A stretch of 39,791 nt of DNA from Eremococcus coleocola DSM 15696 (GCF_000428865.1 NZ_AUAT01000022.1:1-39791); one strand, 5' to 3'; shown: positions 7,862-15,400, counted from the stretch's first letter. The notes: generated by a model not told the origin, from the sequence alone. Made by a program: numbers and translations.

Positions 7862-9025
7862 ATGAAAGTTGGAAAAATGTTTATGAACGAATTATTGAGA
7901 TTAATCAGCTTAAAACAAGAAGGTGGATATTGGGATTTTAAGAAAGAATGGTATTCTAAAGACTCTAAGAACAAGCTTTTACATGATATTATCTGTATGG
8001 CTAATAATTTAACAGATAAAGATGGTTGGATAATAATTGGGATTGATGAAGAGAACAATTACTGCATAAATGATATTGAAGGAGATTCTAATAGGAAACA
8101 AACTCAAAATATTGTAGATTTTCTAAAGGACATTAAATTTGCAGGTGATATTAGACCAACAGTCAAAGTAGAAAGTGTTAAGTTTCCCAATGGAACGATT
8201 GATATTATAATCGTAAAAAATGATGTTAATACACCTTACTATTTGAAAGAAAGATATCAAGATGTGGTGGCAAATAATATCTATACCCGTATACAGGATA
8301 CAAACACACCAAGAAATTCGTCCGCAGATATTGATAAAGTTGAATGGCTATGGAAAAAGAGATTTGGTTTATTGATGACCCCTCTAGAAAAGATGAAGCT
8401 TTATATCACTCATCCTGAGGATTGGTATAACGGACCTAAGGGGGAAATGAAAAAATTTCATAAATTCTTTCCTGAATTTACTATTGAATATAGTTATCCC
8501 GAAGATGAAAGAGATGGATATACTTTTTATTTATTTACTCAAGATGATAGCAGGCCTCATTGGAAGGATATTCGATTATATTATCATCAAACACTGCTGA
8601 TGGAAATTGGAGGTGTTTCATTAGATGGAGGAAGATATTTTACACCTTGTCCTGAATCTGATGGGCTGGAAATTGAAGGAAACGGTAAATGGGATGTTCA
8701 TTTTAAATATATGGAAAAGGATTCTTTTTTATATAAATTAAATATATTTTTCTATAAGCATGAGTGGTCTCACGATGCAGAAATTTCCAGGTATAATTTA
8801 TTTGATGTTGTTTTGTTGTTTGAAAACACAAAGGAAAGAGAGCATTTTAAAGATTTTGCTGTTAAAAAGTGGGTTGATAGAAATAATTATAAAAGTAGAA
8901 TTCATGTTCCTTATATACCTAAAATTGAGGGATATATTACAGAAACATTTGAGAAAGAGTACGAAAATTCACTTATTTTGAAAGAAATTTTAAAAGAGTA
9001 CAGGCATGGCAAAAATGTATTTTAA
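7862..9025 (+). CDS. AlbA_2 (Schlafen-like) domain protein
   Basis: This is a 387-residue protein. The first 150 residues match the AlbA_2 domain pattern: KQEGGYWDFKKEWY, LLHDIICMANN, DGWIIIGIDEENN, and later VVANNIYTRIQDTNTP. AlbA_2/Schlafen proteins bind or cleave nucleic acids and are frequent in defence islands and next to transcription regulators. The remaining 230 residues (KMKLYITHPEDWYNG onward, with many aromatic residues) are not recognised. ATG 7862, 7877 or 7883 may be the start; none has a strong ribosome site, and MNELLRLISLKQEGG from 7883 fits the family best. It is AT-rich and lies at the left edge of the restriction and ABC-3C genes, which suggests a defence role. Nuclease activity is not demonstrated by visible residues. 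Confidence 0.7.
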   Translation: MKVGKMFMNELLRLISLKQEGGYWDFKKEWYSKDSKNKLLHDIICMANNLTDKDGWIIIGIDEENNYCINDIEGDSNRKQTQNIVDFLKDIKFAGDIRPTVKVESVKFPNGTIDIIIVKNDVNTPYYLKERYQDVVANNIYTRIQDTNTPRNSSADIDKVEWLWKKRFGLLMTPLEKMKLYITHPEDWYNGPKGEMKKFHKFFPEFTIEYSYPEDERDGYTFYLFTQDDSRPHWKDIRLYYHQTLLMEIGGVSLDGGRYFTPCPESDGLEIEGNGKWDVHFKYMEKDSFLYKLNIFFYKHEWSHDAEISRYNLFDVVLLFENTKEREHFKDFAVKKWVDRNNYKSRIHVPYIPKIEGYITETFEKEYENSLILKEILKEYRHGKNVF

Positions 9026-9073
9026 TTATCTATTTTTGAGAGGGCGAAAAATTAGAAACCAGAGCCTTTAGAG

Positions 9074-9101
9074 TTGACTTTTCGCTCTGACGAAGTATAA
9101 T
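9074..9101 (+). promoter_or_regulatory. Promoter of the cytosine methyltransferase
   Basis: TTGACT (9074-9079), a 16-base spacer and TATAAT (9096-9101) form a near-consensus sigma-A promoter 36 bases upstream of the proposed start codon. Confidence 0.8.
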
Positions 9102-9124
9102 TAAATAGAGTTCGCCAGAACGAA
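9081..9124 (+). promoter_or_regulatory. Two TTCG-N6-CGAA operator-like palindromes
   Basis: TTCGCTCTGACGAA (9081-9094) lies between the -35 and -10 boxes. TTCGCCAGAACGAA (9111-9124) lies just before and partly over the ribosome site. They are 30 bp apart, close to three helical turns. A related half site (GGCGAAAA) is present near 9042. Their positions fit a repressor that blocks both polymerase and initiation. Confidence 0.65.
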
Positions 9125-9137
9125 AGGAGTGTTAGTT

Positions 9138-10520
9138 TTGGAGTATGTGACAGTAAAAGAAAAAGCAAATGAATGGAAAGTTTCCGAAAGGCAGGTTCAA
9201 TACTACTGTAGACAAATGCAAATTGAAGGTGTATTGAAGCAAAGTGGTGTGTGGTTAGTACCTAAAGATGCAAAAAAGCCATCTGGGACTCAAAATAAAA
9301 CTTTAAGAATGTTATCATTGTTTTCTGGATGTGGTGGAATGGATCTTGGTTTCGAAGGACATTTTGACATATTCAAAGAGCAATATAATTCTTATATTAA
9401 CTCTAATTGGGACATAGAAAAAGTGGATAAAGATTATATACGCCTACCTAAAACTAGATTCTCCACTGTTTTTGCAAACGACATTCTCCAATCAACTCAA
9501 ATTGCTTGGTCTGAATTTTTTGCAAATAAAGAGTCTGTATACTGTTTAGATAGCATAGTTGATTTAGTAAAGTTACACAAAAAAAACAATATCAATATTT
9601 TTCCTGAAAATATTGATATTGTAATTGGAGGTTTTCCTTGCCAAGATTTCTCAGTAGCAGGTAAAAGATTAGGGTTTAAGTCGGAAAACTCTCATACCGG
9701 AGGAAAACTAAACATTGAGAATCCTACCGAAGAAAATAGAGGGCAGCTATATATTTGGATGAGAGAAGTGATTTCAATTGTCCAACCTAAAGTATTTGTT
9801 GCTGAAAATGTTAAAGGATTGACTAATTTAGGGGATGTAAAGCAAATTATCGAGGCAGATTTCGCTAGTATTTCCGATGGTGGATACTATGTGTTTCCAG
9901 CCAGAGTTTTAATGGCTGCTGACTATGGGGTGTCTCAAAGTAGAGAAAGAGTAATATTTATCGGTATTAGGAAAAAATGCTTGAAAGCTGGAGTTTTAGA
10001 CAAACTTTTAAATATAGAAGCTCATCCAGAATTAGATCCGTATCCCAAAAGAACTCACTCAAAGTTTAATGAGCCGGGATTATTACCGTATGTGACTGTT
10101 CGTGAAGTATTACGAGGTTTAGAAGAGCCAGATGTCTCAGAAGATATAGATCAGCAACGTTATTCAAAAGCCAAATTTATGGGCAAGCATTGTCAAGGTC
10201 AAAATGAAGTGGAACTAGAAGGTATTGCTCCTACTATAAGATCTGAACATCATGGAAACATCGAGTTCAGAAGGTTGTCTGCAGCCAATGGAGGCAAATA
10301 TCTAAGTGAATTGAGTGAAGGTAAAAAAGAAAGACGCTTAACAATAAGAGAATGTGCACGCATTCAATCGTTTCCAGATAATTATCAATTTGTACGGCCT
10401 GGAAAACATGGAGTATCTGCAACGAATGCATATAAAATGATTGGCAATGCAGTTCCTCCACTATTGGCATTCCATATTGCTAAACGTCTTGAAGAATTAT
10501 GGCCAATTTACTTCGGGTAA
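9138..10520 (+). CDS. DNA (cytosine-5) methyltransferase with N-terminal HTH
   Basis: This is the modification enzyme of a type II system; it transfers methyl from SAM to C5 of cytosine in a specific site. About 45 N-terminal residues (EYVTVKEKANEWKVSERQVQYYC) look like a MerR/HTH DNA-binding extension. The catalytic body has motif I LSLFSGCGGMDLGF (near 59), motif IV GGFPCQDFS with the catalytic Cys (near 167), ENV motif VI (near 222), QSRERV motif VIII (near 267), and GNAVPP motif X (near 437). I choose TTG 9138, nine bases after GGAG, over GTG 9129, which would touch the ribosome site. The 3' end overlaps the convergent endonuclease gene by 24 bp. Target specificity, set by residues about 300-420, is unknown. 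Confidence 0.93.
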   Translation: MEYVTVKEKANEWKVSERQVQYYCRQMQIEGVLKQSGVWLVPKDAKKPSGTQNKTLRMLSLFSGCGGMDLGFEGHFDIFKEQYNSYINSNWDIEKVDKDYIRLPKTRFSTVFANDILQSTQIAWSEFFANKESVYCLDSIVDLVKLHKKNNINIFPENIDIVIGGFPCQDFSVAGKRLGFKSENSHTGGKLNIENPTEENRGQLYIWMREVISIVQPKVFVAENVKGLTNLGDVKQIIEADFASISDGGYYVFPARVLMAADYGVSQSRERVIFIGIRKKCLKAGVLDKLLNIEAHPELDPYPKRTHSKFNEPGLLPYVTVREVLRGLEEPDVSEDIDQQRYSKAKFMGKHCQGQNEVELEGIAPTIRSEHHGNIEFRRLSAANGGKYLSELSEGKKERRLTIRECARIQSFPDNYQFVRPGKHGVSATNAYKMIGNAVPPLLAFHIAKRLEELWPIYFG

Positions 10521-11570
10521 AATGTGATTTATACAATTGATGTATTTTTCCTTATAATCATTATTTGCAAAGCCTTCTGAAACAATTTTTTTCCAAAAGT
10601 ATATTCTATCTTTAAACGTGTCATTTTGAGGATTATAAGCGGGCCAATACTGTTGTAATTCTTTAATTGATACGTTTTTTAGTTCATGCATAAAAAGTTT
10701 TGATAGGTCTTTGAGAGTAGCAAATATTCTAGGTAAATTTTTAAAAGTTTTATCATTGAAGTTAAGATTTACCCTGCCCCCTGCTGTGAATTTGTCTCTA
10801 AGACTTGAGTCCACAACGCTGTAATTTGCAACAAGCCATTTTGATAAATTTTTGTATTTATCTGAGCTTTTTGAATAAATTATTTCTGGAAATAAAATAA
10901 GCGATTTGGCTAATATTTCGTTTTTTTCATATGTTTTTAATTCATTCCAGTTCTTAATTACTGCAGGAGTACTCTCTGCTATCCACCATGCTGTTAAACC
11001 TTGATTCTTAAAGTAATCAGTAACTAGACCAATTGGATTCTCAGAGTTTTTCATATCATCATATGATATTCCGCTTCTTGAAAAAAAGGAATCTTCCGGA
11101 TTTTGATTCAAATCTAATTTGTATCTCGGACTATGAGTTACAGCTACATCAGAAACAGCATCTTCATATCGGGCACTATTAATAAAGCACCCGTTGTCTC
11201 CAACTTTAATAAAAATTATATGTAAATCTAGAACATTTACTCTTGTGGTTCCTAAAATACTATTACCTAGTATTGACCAGGAAGTGTTTGATGCATTGGC
11301 TTGAGTAGAGCTCTTTACCTCAATTCCAAATAAATTATTACCTCCAAAATTATAAACTATGTCAGGAAATGCGTGTCCTCCTTCAGTGTAATCTATGTGA
11401 CAACTAATTTCCATCTCTTTTAAAACGATTTCTGATGCATCGACCACTAGTTTTTCAAACTCAGTGGGAGAAGTTTTTCTAGAAAATCTAGGATCTGTTT
11501 TTGTTTGATACATAAATTCGAGACGCTTCTTTATAGCTTCTACGATCTGTGAAAATTTCTGGCTATTCAT
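10497..11570 (-). CDS. Type II restriction endonuclease (PD-(D/E)XK)
   Basis: The 357-residue protein has a plausible catalytic site, HAFPDIV (D70) followed by GIEVKSS (E84, K86), the PD...ExK signature of restriction nucleases that cut DNA with Mg2+. The N-terminal half holds the nuclease core; the C-terminal half (EKNEILAKSLILFPEIIY..., ending ILPEVNWP) is not recognised. It converges on the cytosine methyltransferase and is the obvious partner, cutting unmethylated sites. An XRE regulator lies 16 bp upstream in the same direction. AAAGGAC precedes ATG 11570. The length and the unusual C-terminal half do not let me assign a named enzyme family. Confidence in the nuclease call comes from motif plus context. 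Confidence 0.8.
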   Translation of the reverse strand: MNSQKFSQIVEAIKKRLEFMYQTKTDPRFSRKTSPTEFEKLVVDASEIVLKEMEISCHIDYTEGGHAFPDIVYNFGGNNLFGIEVKSSTQANASNTSWSILGNSILGTTRVNVLDLHIIFIKVGDNGCFINSARYEDAVSDVAVTHSPRYKLDLNQNPEDSFFSRSGISYDDMKNSENPIGLVTDYFKNQGLTAWWIAESTPAVIKNWNELKTYEKNEILAKSLILFPEIIYSKSSDKYKNLSKWLVANYSVVDSSLRDKFTAGGRVNLNFNDKTFKNLPRIFATLKDLSKLFMHELKNVSIKELQQYWPAYNPQNDTFKDRIYFWKKIVSEGFANNDYKEKYINCINHILPEVNWP

Positions 11571-11586
11571 TTTTTTCGTCCTTTAC

Positions 11587-11808
11587 TTATTTATATGTTT
11601 CAAATAAATCTTCGACCTTGCAATTTAAAACGCAAGCTATTTTCATAAGCACTTCAAAGCTTACGATTTCATTTTTTCCGAGTTTAGCTAAGGAATTTGT
11701 ACTAATACCAGATAGTTTTCTTAGATCAGTTTTAGATAAGTCCTTGTCTATTAGTATTTTCCATAATTTGTTGTAACTGATAGTCATTCTTGATTTTTCT
11801 GTCGTCAT
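11587..11808 (-). CDS. XRE/Cro-family regulator (controller-like)
   Basis: This 73-residue single-domain helix-turn-helix protein reads LWKILIDKDLSKTDLRKLSG, STNSLAKLGKNEIVSFEVLMKIACVLNCKVEDLF, a Cro/C1 fold as in restriction-system controller proteins. It lies two bases after the ATPase stop and 16 bases before the endonuclease gene, so it is almost certainly co-transcribed with both. A second ATG at 11787 is possible. Such small regulators often delay nuclease expression until the methyltransferase has acted. It may regulate this operon, the methyltransferase promoter, or both. Confidence 0.85.
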   Translation of the reverse strand: MTTEKSRMTISYNKLWKILIDKDLSKTDLRKLSGISTNSLAKLGKNEIVSFEVLMKIACVLNCKVEDLFETYK

Positions 11809-11810
11809 TT

Positions 11811-13433
11811 TTATTTACGACTCCATTTCTTACCAAAGAGTGCCTGCTCATCATCTCCTAGTTTTAAAACAGTATTATCATCCATGATTTTTAGCATTTC
11901 TTCGTCGTCATACATATCTTGTTTGTCAAAAGAAATGAATGCCTGCTTTGATCCAATCTTGGTGTACCATTTAATTAGTTCTGCAACATATTCGTTAGAT
12001 ATATCTGAGAAGAGCAGAGAGTCATGAGATAAAGCAGGTAAAGGACTAGTCAAGAGAACAGCTATATCATAAATAATCATTCCTTTATAGTTAGTCCCAG
12101 TTCCAGTATCACTAGGGGTTCTAAAATCATAGCTGTTATGTTTGTTTAAAGTTAATTTAGGCGGGCGGTCACGATTATCAGAGATGTCATTACTAATTTC
12201 TTCCATTTGATTGTTTATAGATTCTTGAATTTGATTCAATACATCTTCATAATGATTCTCCATTCTTTGAGCAGCTTCTTTTTTATTTTTTGTCAATCTT
12301 GAATGTTCGTCAAAAGCTTTATTTTCAGATTCTAAGTGATGAATCTCTCTGTCAATACTTGTATATTGATCTAAAAATTCCTCTGTGAATATTTGTGAAA
12401 CATTAAGATTATTGTATTGGATCTGAGCAGCTTGTAATTGAGATTCCAATTCTTCTAAATCCTTAATGATTAATTCACGTCTTTCGTGCAGTTCATCAGC
12501 AAGAAGTATTTGTATTTTATTATGAAACTGTTCAATTTCTGTGATTTTTTTAAAGTTTGCATCGGGGAAAAACTCCTGAAGTTTCGATAAATCAGCTTCA
12601 GTTGGATAACCACCTAAAGCGATATTATTTTCAATGATTTTCAAATCATTTCTATGGTTTCTAATGGAGCGCCTCAAATTTTTAATTCTATGATCCAATT
12701 CATTAAAATGGTTTGCTTTTTCAACTTCTTCTTGATCGAATTTTTGTGGGATTGAATTCTTTAATTGGAATCGTTGGATTTGAAGATCTGATATTCGTTC
12801 CATGTTCTCTTTATATTTTGTTTGTCCACCTGTTGAAGAGGGGAGAAAGTTATGTTTTCGAGCGTTATTAAAAATTTTTAGTTTTTCATCAGCTATTTTA
12901 TATTGCTCTCTAAAAGCTGCTACTGAGTCATAGAAACCATATAATACTACAAGTACGCTAATAGCTTTATCCATGTTTTCATGTTTTATTTGAAGAGGAC
13001 GGAATTCATCATAATTATCTTTTCCATAAATCCGGAAATATCTGCTTACTACGGTTCTGAAAGATAAAGGATTTAAGTCTAAATTATAATGAATTCTTAA
13101 CCAATTAGTAAATTCTTCTATTGGAATAGTTTTGTTATCTAAATGGCTAAGGACTTGATTAGGGTCAGCTGTATCTCTTGAAAATTTATAGTTGGTATCC
13201 TTAAATCTAAAAGTAAAATTAATAGTGTGATTTCCAAGCTCTTTAACGGCATCGCTGTTTGTATATGTATTTCCTCCGAAAGCAAAATCAACAATTAGCA
13301 ACATTGTTGATTTTCCAATAGAGTTAGCTCCGGTACCGCCTCCTAAAATAATATTTAAACCTTCTTTAAAAAAGATACTACCTCTTGGTTTACCATCAGC
13401 CATAAATAACTCGCAGTTGATTTCTGTTAACAA
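11811..13433 (-). CDS. SMC-like ATPase (DUF2326 type), ABC-3C ATPase component
   Basis: The 540-residue protein has a Walker A loop GANSIGKST (35-43) preceded by GLNIILGGGT, a long coiled coil (about 190-410, with many E/K/L/Q residues), and a C-terminal half with the signature-like TGTGTNYKGMIIYDIAVLL and the Walker B region LSHDSLLFSDI. This split-head, coiled-coil layout is that of SMC/RecN-like ABC ATPases, specifically the DUF2326 type used as the ATPase of ABC three-component (ABC-3C) conflict systems. It starts with TTG 13433 overlapping the stop of the small middle-component gene by 7 bp, with GGGAGG upstream. It is presumed to sense invading DNA and drive the partner protein. The sensing role is inference from the family. 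Confidence 0.8.
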   Translation of the reverse strand: MLTEINCELFMADGKPRGSIFFKEGLNIILGGGTGANSIGKSTMLLIVDFAFGGNTYTNSDAVKELGNHTINFTFRFKDTNYKFSRDTADPNQVLSHLDNKTIPIEEFTNWLRIHYNLDLNPLSFRTVVSRYFRIYGKDNYDEFRPLQIKHENMDKAISVLVVLYGFYDSVAAFREQYKIADEKLKIFNNARKHNFLPSSTGGQTKYKENMERISDLQIQRFQLKNSIPQKFDQEEVEKANHFNELDHRIKNLRRSIRNHRNDLKIIENNIALGGYPTEADLSKLQEFFPDANFKKITEIEQFHNKIQILLADELHERRELIIKDLEELESQLQAAQIQYNNLNVSQIFTEEFLDQYTSIDREIHHLESENKAFDEHSRLTKNKKEAAQRMENHYEDVLNQIQESINNQMEEISNDISDNRDRPPKLTLNKHNSYDFRTPSDTGTGTNYKGMIIYDIAVLLTSPLPALSHDSLLFSDISNEYVAELIKWYTKIGSKQAFISFDKQDMYDDEEMLKIMDDNTVLKLGDDEQALFGKKWSRK

Positions 13434-13645
13434 ACATATAACCTCCCTTCTTTGGTCATATTAATTTTATTTAAAGCGTATAAGGAATCTAGGATTTCTA
13501 TAAAGTATACAGGATTGTCTATAACGTCATTTACTTCGTTGAATAATTCTTGTGGCATTTTTGGTTCGTTAAGATGTTTAATAATAATTGGGAATTTAGA
13601 GATAACACTTTGACTATAAGAAAAAAGTTTACTTGGAATTTTCAT
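13427..13645 (-). CDS. Small ABC-3C middle component (MC6-like)
   Basis: This 72-residue protein starts MKIPSKLFSYSQSVISKFPI and continues with LNEPKMPQELFNEV and a winged-helix-like end (LYALNKINMTKEGRLYVC). Size, position between effector and ATPase, and the Y/F-S-S-V-x-x-K-F start match what I know of ABC-3C middle component 6. I prefer ATG 13645 over the longer frame from 13672, because GAGGTG lies just upstream of it. It overlaps the preceding gene by 17 bp and the ATPase by 7 bp, so the three are translationally coupled. It is probably an adaptor between ATPase and effector. Confidence 0.65.
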   Translation of the reverse strand: MKIPSKLFSYSQSVISKFPIIIKHLNEPKMPQELFNEVNDVIDNPVYFIEILDSLYALNKINMTKEGRLYVC

Positions 13646-14783
13646 TTTCAAACACCTCGCAAGACTGAACATAATACGCCACTACTATATGACAGGATAT
13701 AATATTTTGTTTCGTTTGCTTCTGAATTTTTTCGGCTAAAGAGTTGAATATGTTCTCTTTTGAAGGTTTGTTTTTTTGATTTTTCAAATTCTTATAATTT
13801 TCTTTTATTTGTACACGTACCAATTCATCTTTAAATTTTCCTTCTTCAGATAAATTCTGCATGGTTTTATGTACAAATGCATAGTATTTGGCTACATAAA
13901 ATTCAATTGTCTCTCTAAGCATAAATTCAGATTCATCTTCGACTTTTTCATTAATTGAAACAGGATTATAGTTTAAGTTTTTCAAATCCTCTTCCTTAGC
14001 TTCGGAAATCTTTTCTACAATTAAAGTTATTCCTTTTTCAATCTCAATTTCATCTAAAACTATGTTTGAATATCGAGAGCTCGACTGTATTGTTTTTACA
14101 GTTTTGAGCTCTTTTTCTTTTTGTTTTGTATATCCCAATATGTAGGAATCAAAGCATGAATAGCATAAACAAAGCAGATTGTTATATTCAGATTTTTTAT
14201 CTGGAGATATTTTTGCTATTTCATAACTAGGTGTTCCTGAGTTTCTATCATTAACGGTTTGTAAAGAACACCCACAACCAGGATAAGAGCACGCGAAACG
14301 ACAATCTTCAAGAAGTACAGAACCCATTTCTCCTTTAAATGCAGAAGATTCTTGCTTTGCTTTAGCTTGTTTTCTCTCATTTTTTTTACTTGGATTAGTT
14401 TCGTAATTAAGTGCCTCATTAAAAAGTTCAAATAAAATTTCTCCAACATTATCTTCATTTACTTCATCGTTTACATATGGGGCAATATCGTTTGCGAGAT
14501 TTTTTCTAACAGTTTCAGGTCTTTCATAATGATTTATTGATTCGATAAAACCTTCTTTATCGAGGTTTGCCAAAATTTGTTTTGCCATTTTTTGAGAAAG
14601 ACCACGATTATAGAATCCCCTTAAGGTAGAGTCTTTAACTCGTTGTGAAGGATCTTTTGCTGTAGCCCAATCTTTTTCTGGGACAGTGGTTAGCATGGCA
14701 ATGATATCTCGCATATAATCTTCTACATTTTCGGATCCCATTAGATGTGGCTTTATTAATCTACATAATTCTGAGAAAAACAT
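13629..14783 (-). CDS. ABC-3C effector-type protein with degenerate HNH/zinc domain
   Basis: This 384-residue protein is first in the ABC-3C run. Its middle part holds cysteines at 161, 165, 170, 172, 205, 207 and 210 (CSYPGCGCSL ... NNLLCLCYSCF), spaced like the zinc-binding frame of HNH nucleases. The usual catalytic histidine is absent (YEIAKISP where xVxHIxP is expected), and the last HNH histidine is replaced. The C-terminal part (about 270-384) is helical and may be the family-specific C-terminal domain that contacts the middle component. ATG 14783 follows AAAGGAGGG at ideal distance, so the upstream extension to 14840 is rejected. It might bind nucleic acid or be a divergent nuclease. 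Confidence 0.65.
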   Translation of the reverse strand: MFFSELCRLIKPHLMGSENVEDYMRDIIAMLTTVPEKDWATAKDPSQRVKDSTLRGFYNRGLSQKMAKQILANLDKEGFIESINHYERPETVRKNLANDIAPYVNDEVNEDNVGEILFELFNEALNYETNPSKKNERKQAKAKQESSAFKGEMGSVLLEDCRFACSYPGCGCSLQTVNDRNSGTPSYEIAKISPDKKSEYNNLLCLCYSCFDSYILGYTKQKEKELKTVKTIQSSSRYSNIVLDEIEIEKGITLIVEKISEAKEEDLKNLNYNPVSINEKVEDESEFMLRETIEFYVAKYYAFVHKTMQNLSEEGKFKDELVRVQIKENYKNLKNQKNKPSKENIFNSLAEKIQKQTKQNIISCHIVVAYYVQSCEVFENENSK

Positions 14784-14983
14784 AAGACCCTCCTTTCGGA
14801 ATAAATCTGTAGCATTTGTAGCATCGTGTCTCAAAGTCAATCAAAATCGAATAGGTCGTTTTATATACTTGTGTTGAGAAAGTTGGATAACTTGATTTTA
14901 TCAAAAAACACACGTCTCAACAATAAAATGTGTGCTTTCACCAACTTATTCTCTTTTAATTTAAATTTTTAGGAGGTGATTGC
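14784..14983. promoter_or_regulatory. Divergent intergenic region: ABC-3C promoter and phage early leader
   Basis: Upstream of the ABC-3C operon the octamer TGTAGCAT is repeated directly at 14809-14816 and 14818-14825, close to the expected promoter (TTGATT and TTGACT lie near 14840 on the minus strand). To its right are complementary segments: GTTGAGA near 14874 with TCTCAAC near 14914, and AAGTTGG near 14880 with CCAACTT near 14940. They could form a large stem before the small phage gene. No ORF is convincing here. Confidence 0.4.
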
Positions 14984-15142
14984 ATGGCGAAGTCTAATAA
15001 GAGACAGACCAACCGTTCTGTTGCTCGCAAAGCGTCTCGTATATTACGGGATAAGCGGTATAGCAAGAACTCCAAATCAGTCGCAGGCTCAGCTTTGTCA
15101 CAAGCTAGACCACGTAAAAGACGAAGACGCAAACGCAAATAG
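14984..15142 (+). CDS. Small highly basic phage protein
   Basis: This 52-residue protein starts MAKSNKRQTNRSVARKASR, has a central KSVAGSALSQ, and ends in a run of arginines and lysines. The ribosome site AGGAGGTGA lies directly upstream. Small proteins with the SVA..AS.IL......S.KSVAGSALSQ pattern occur in many phages and mobile elements without known function. The charge suggests nucleic-acid binding. It opens the rightward replication module. Confidence 0.7.
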   Translation: MAKSNKRQTNRSVARKASRILRDKRYSKNSKSVAGSALSQARPRKRRRRKRK

Positions 15143-15195
15143 TTTAATGGTTTTTGAAGATGAGCCATGATCATCTTTTAAATTAAATATCTAAA

Positions 15196-15304
15196 AAGCC
15201 TGAGTGTACATCAAGGCGTGAGGATACATATTCAAAACTACCCAGTCATAAGACTGAGCGGGTTTGAGTAGAGGTAGCCTTACCTTGGTGTGCACTGTTA
15301 TGGG
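15196..15304 (+). ncRNA. Candidate structured leader RNA
   Basis: A 13-bp helix joins GTGTACATCAAGG (15204-15216) to CCTTGGTGTGCAC (15283-15295), perfect with two G-U pairs. An inner helix CTACC (15238-15242) with GGTAG (15273-15277) and a hairpin CAGTC-ATAA-GACTG (15243-15256) complete a branched fold. An outer GCC/GGC pairing is possible. There is no ORF inside. An intrinsic terminator follows at once, and the next genes include DUF2800 and DUF2815 proteins. I recall an RNA motif named DUF2800, found near such genes; identity with it is unverified. It may be a cis-acting leader or a small RNA. Confidence 0.65.
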
Positions 15305-15313
15305 CGACTTATA

Positions 15314-15354
15314 GGTCTGGATACTTCTATCTTAGGAAGGGTCCAGACCTTTTT
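15314..15354 (+). terminator. Intrinsic terminator/attenuator after the leader RNA
   Basis: GGTCTGGA (15314-15321) pairs with TCCAGACC (15342-15349), with inner CTTC/GAAG pairing, followed by five T residues. It lies about 50 bases before the sigma-like gene, so readthrough must be needed for the downstream operon unless another promoter exists. Confidence 0.8.
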
Positions 15355-15400
15355 GCTGTTCTTGCGCCTTGATGTTCCAGGCATCAAAGGAGCAAAAACA

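Noticed and set aside
14784-14840. Extension of the ABC-3C zinc protein upstream of ATG 14783
   Set aside because: AAAGGAGGG lies inside the extension at ideal distance from ATG 14783, and the extension crosses the promoter repeats.
15290-15400. N-terminal extension of the sigma-like ORF
   Set aside because: It would contain the leader RNA's distal arm and the intrinsic terminator; GTG 15401 has a proper AAAGGAG site.
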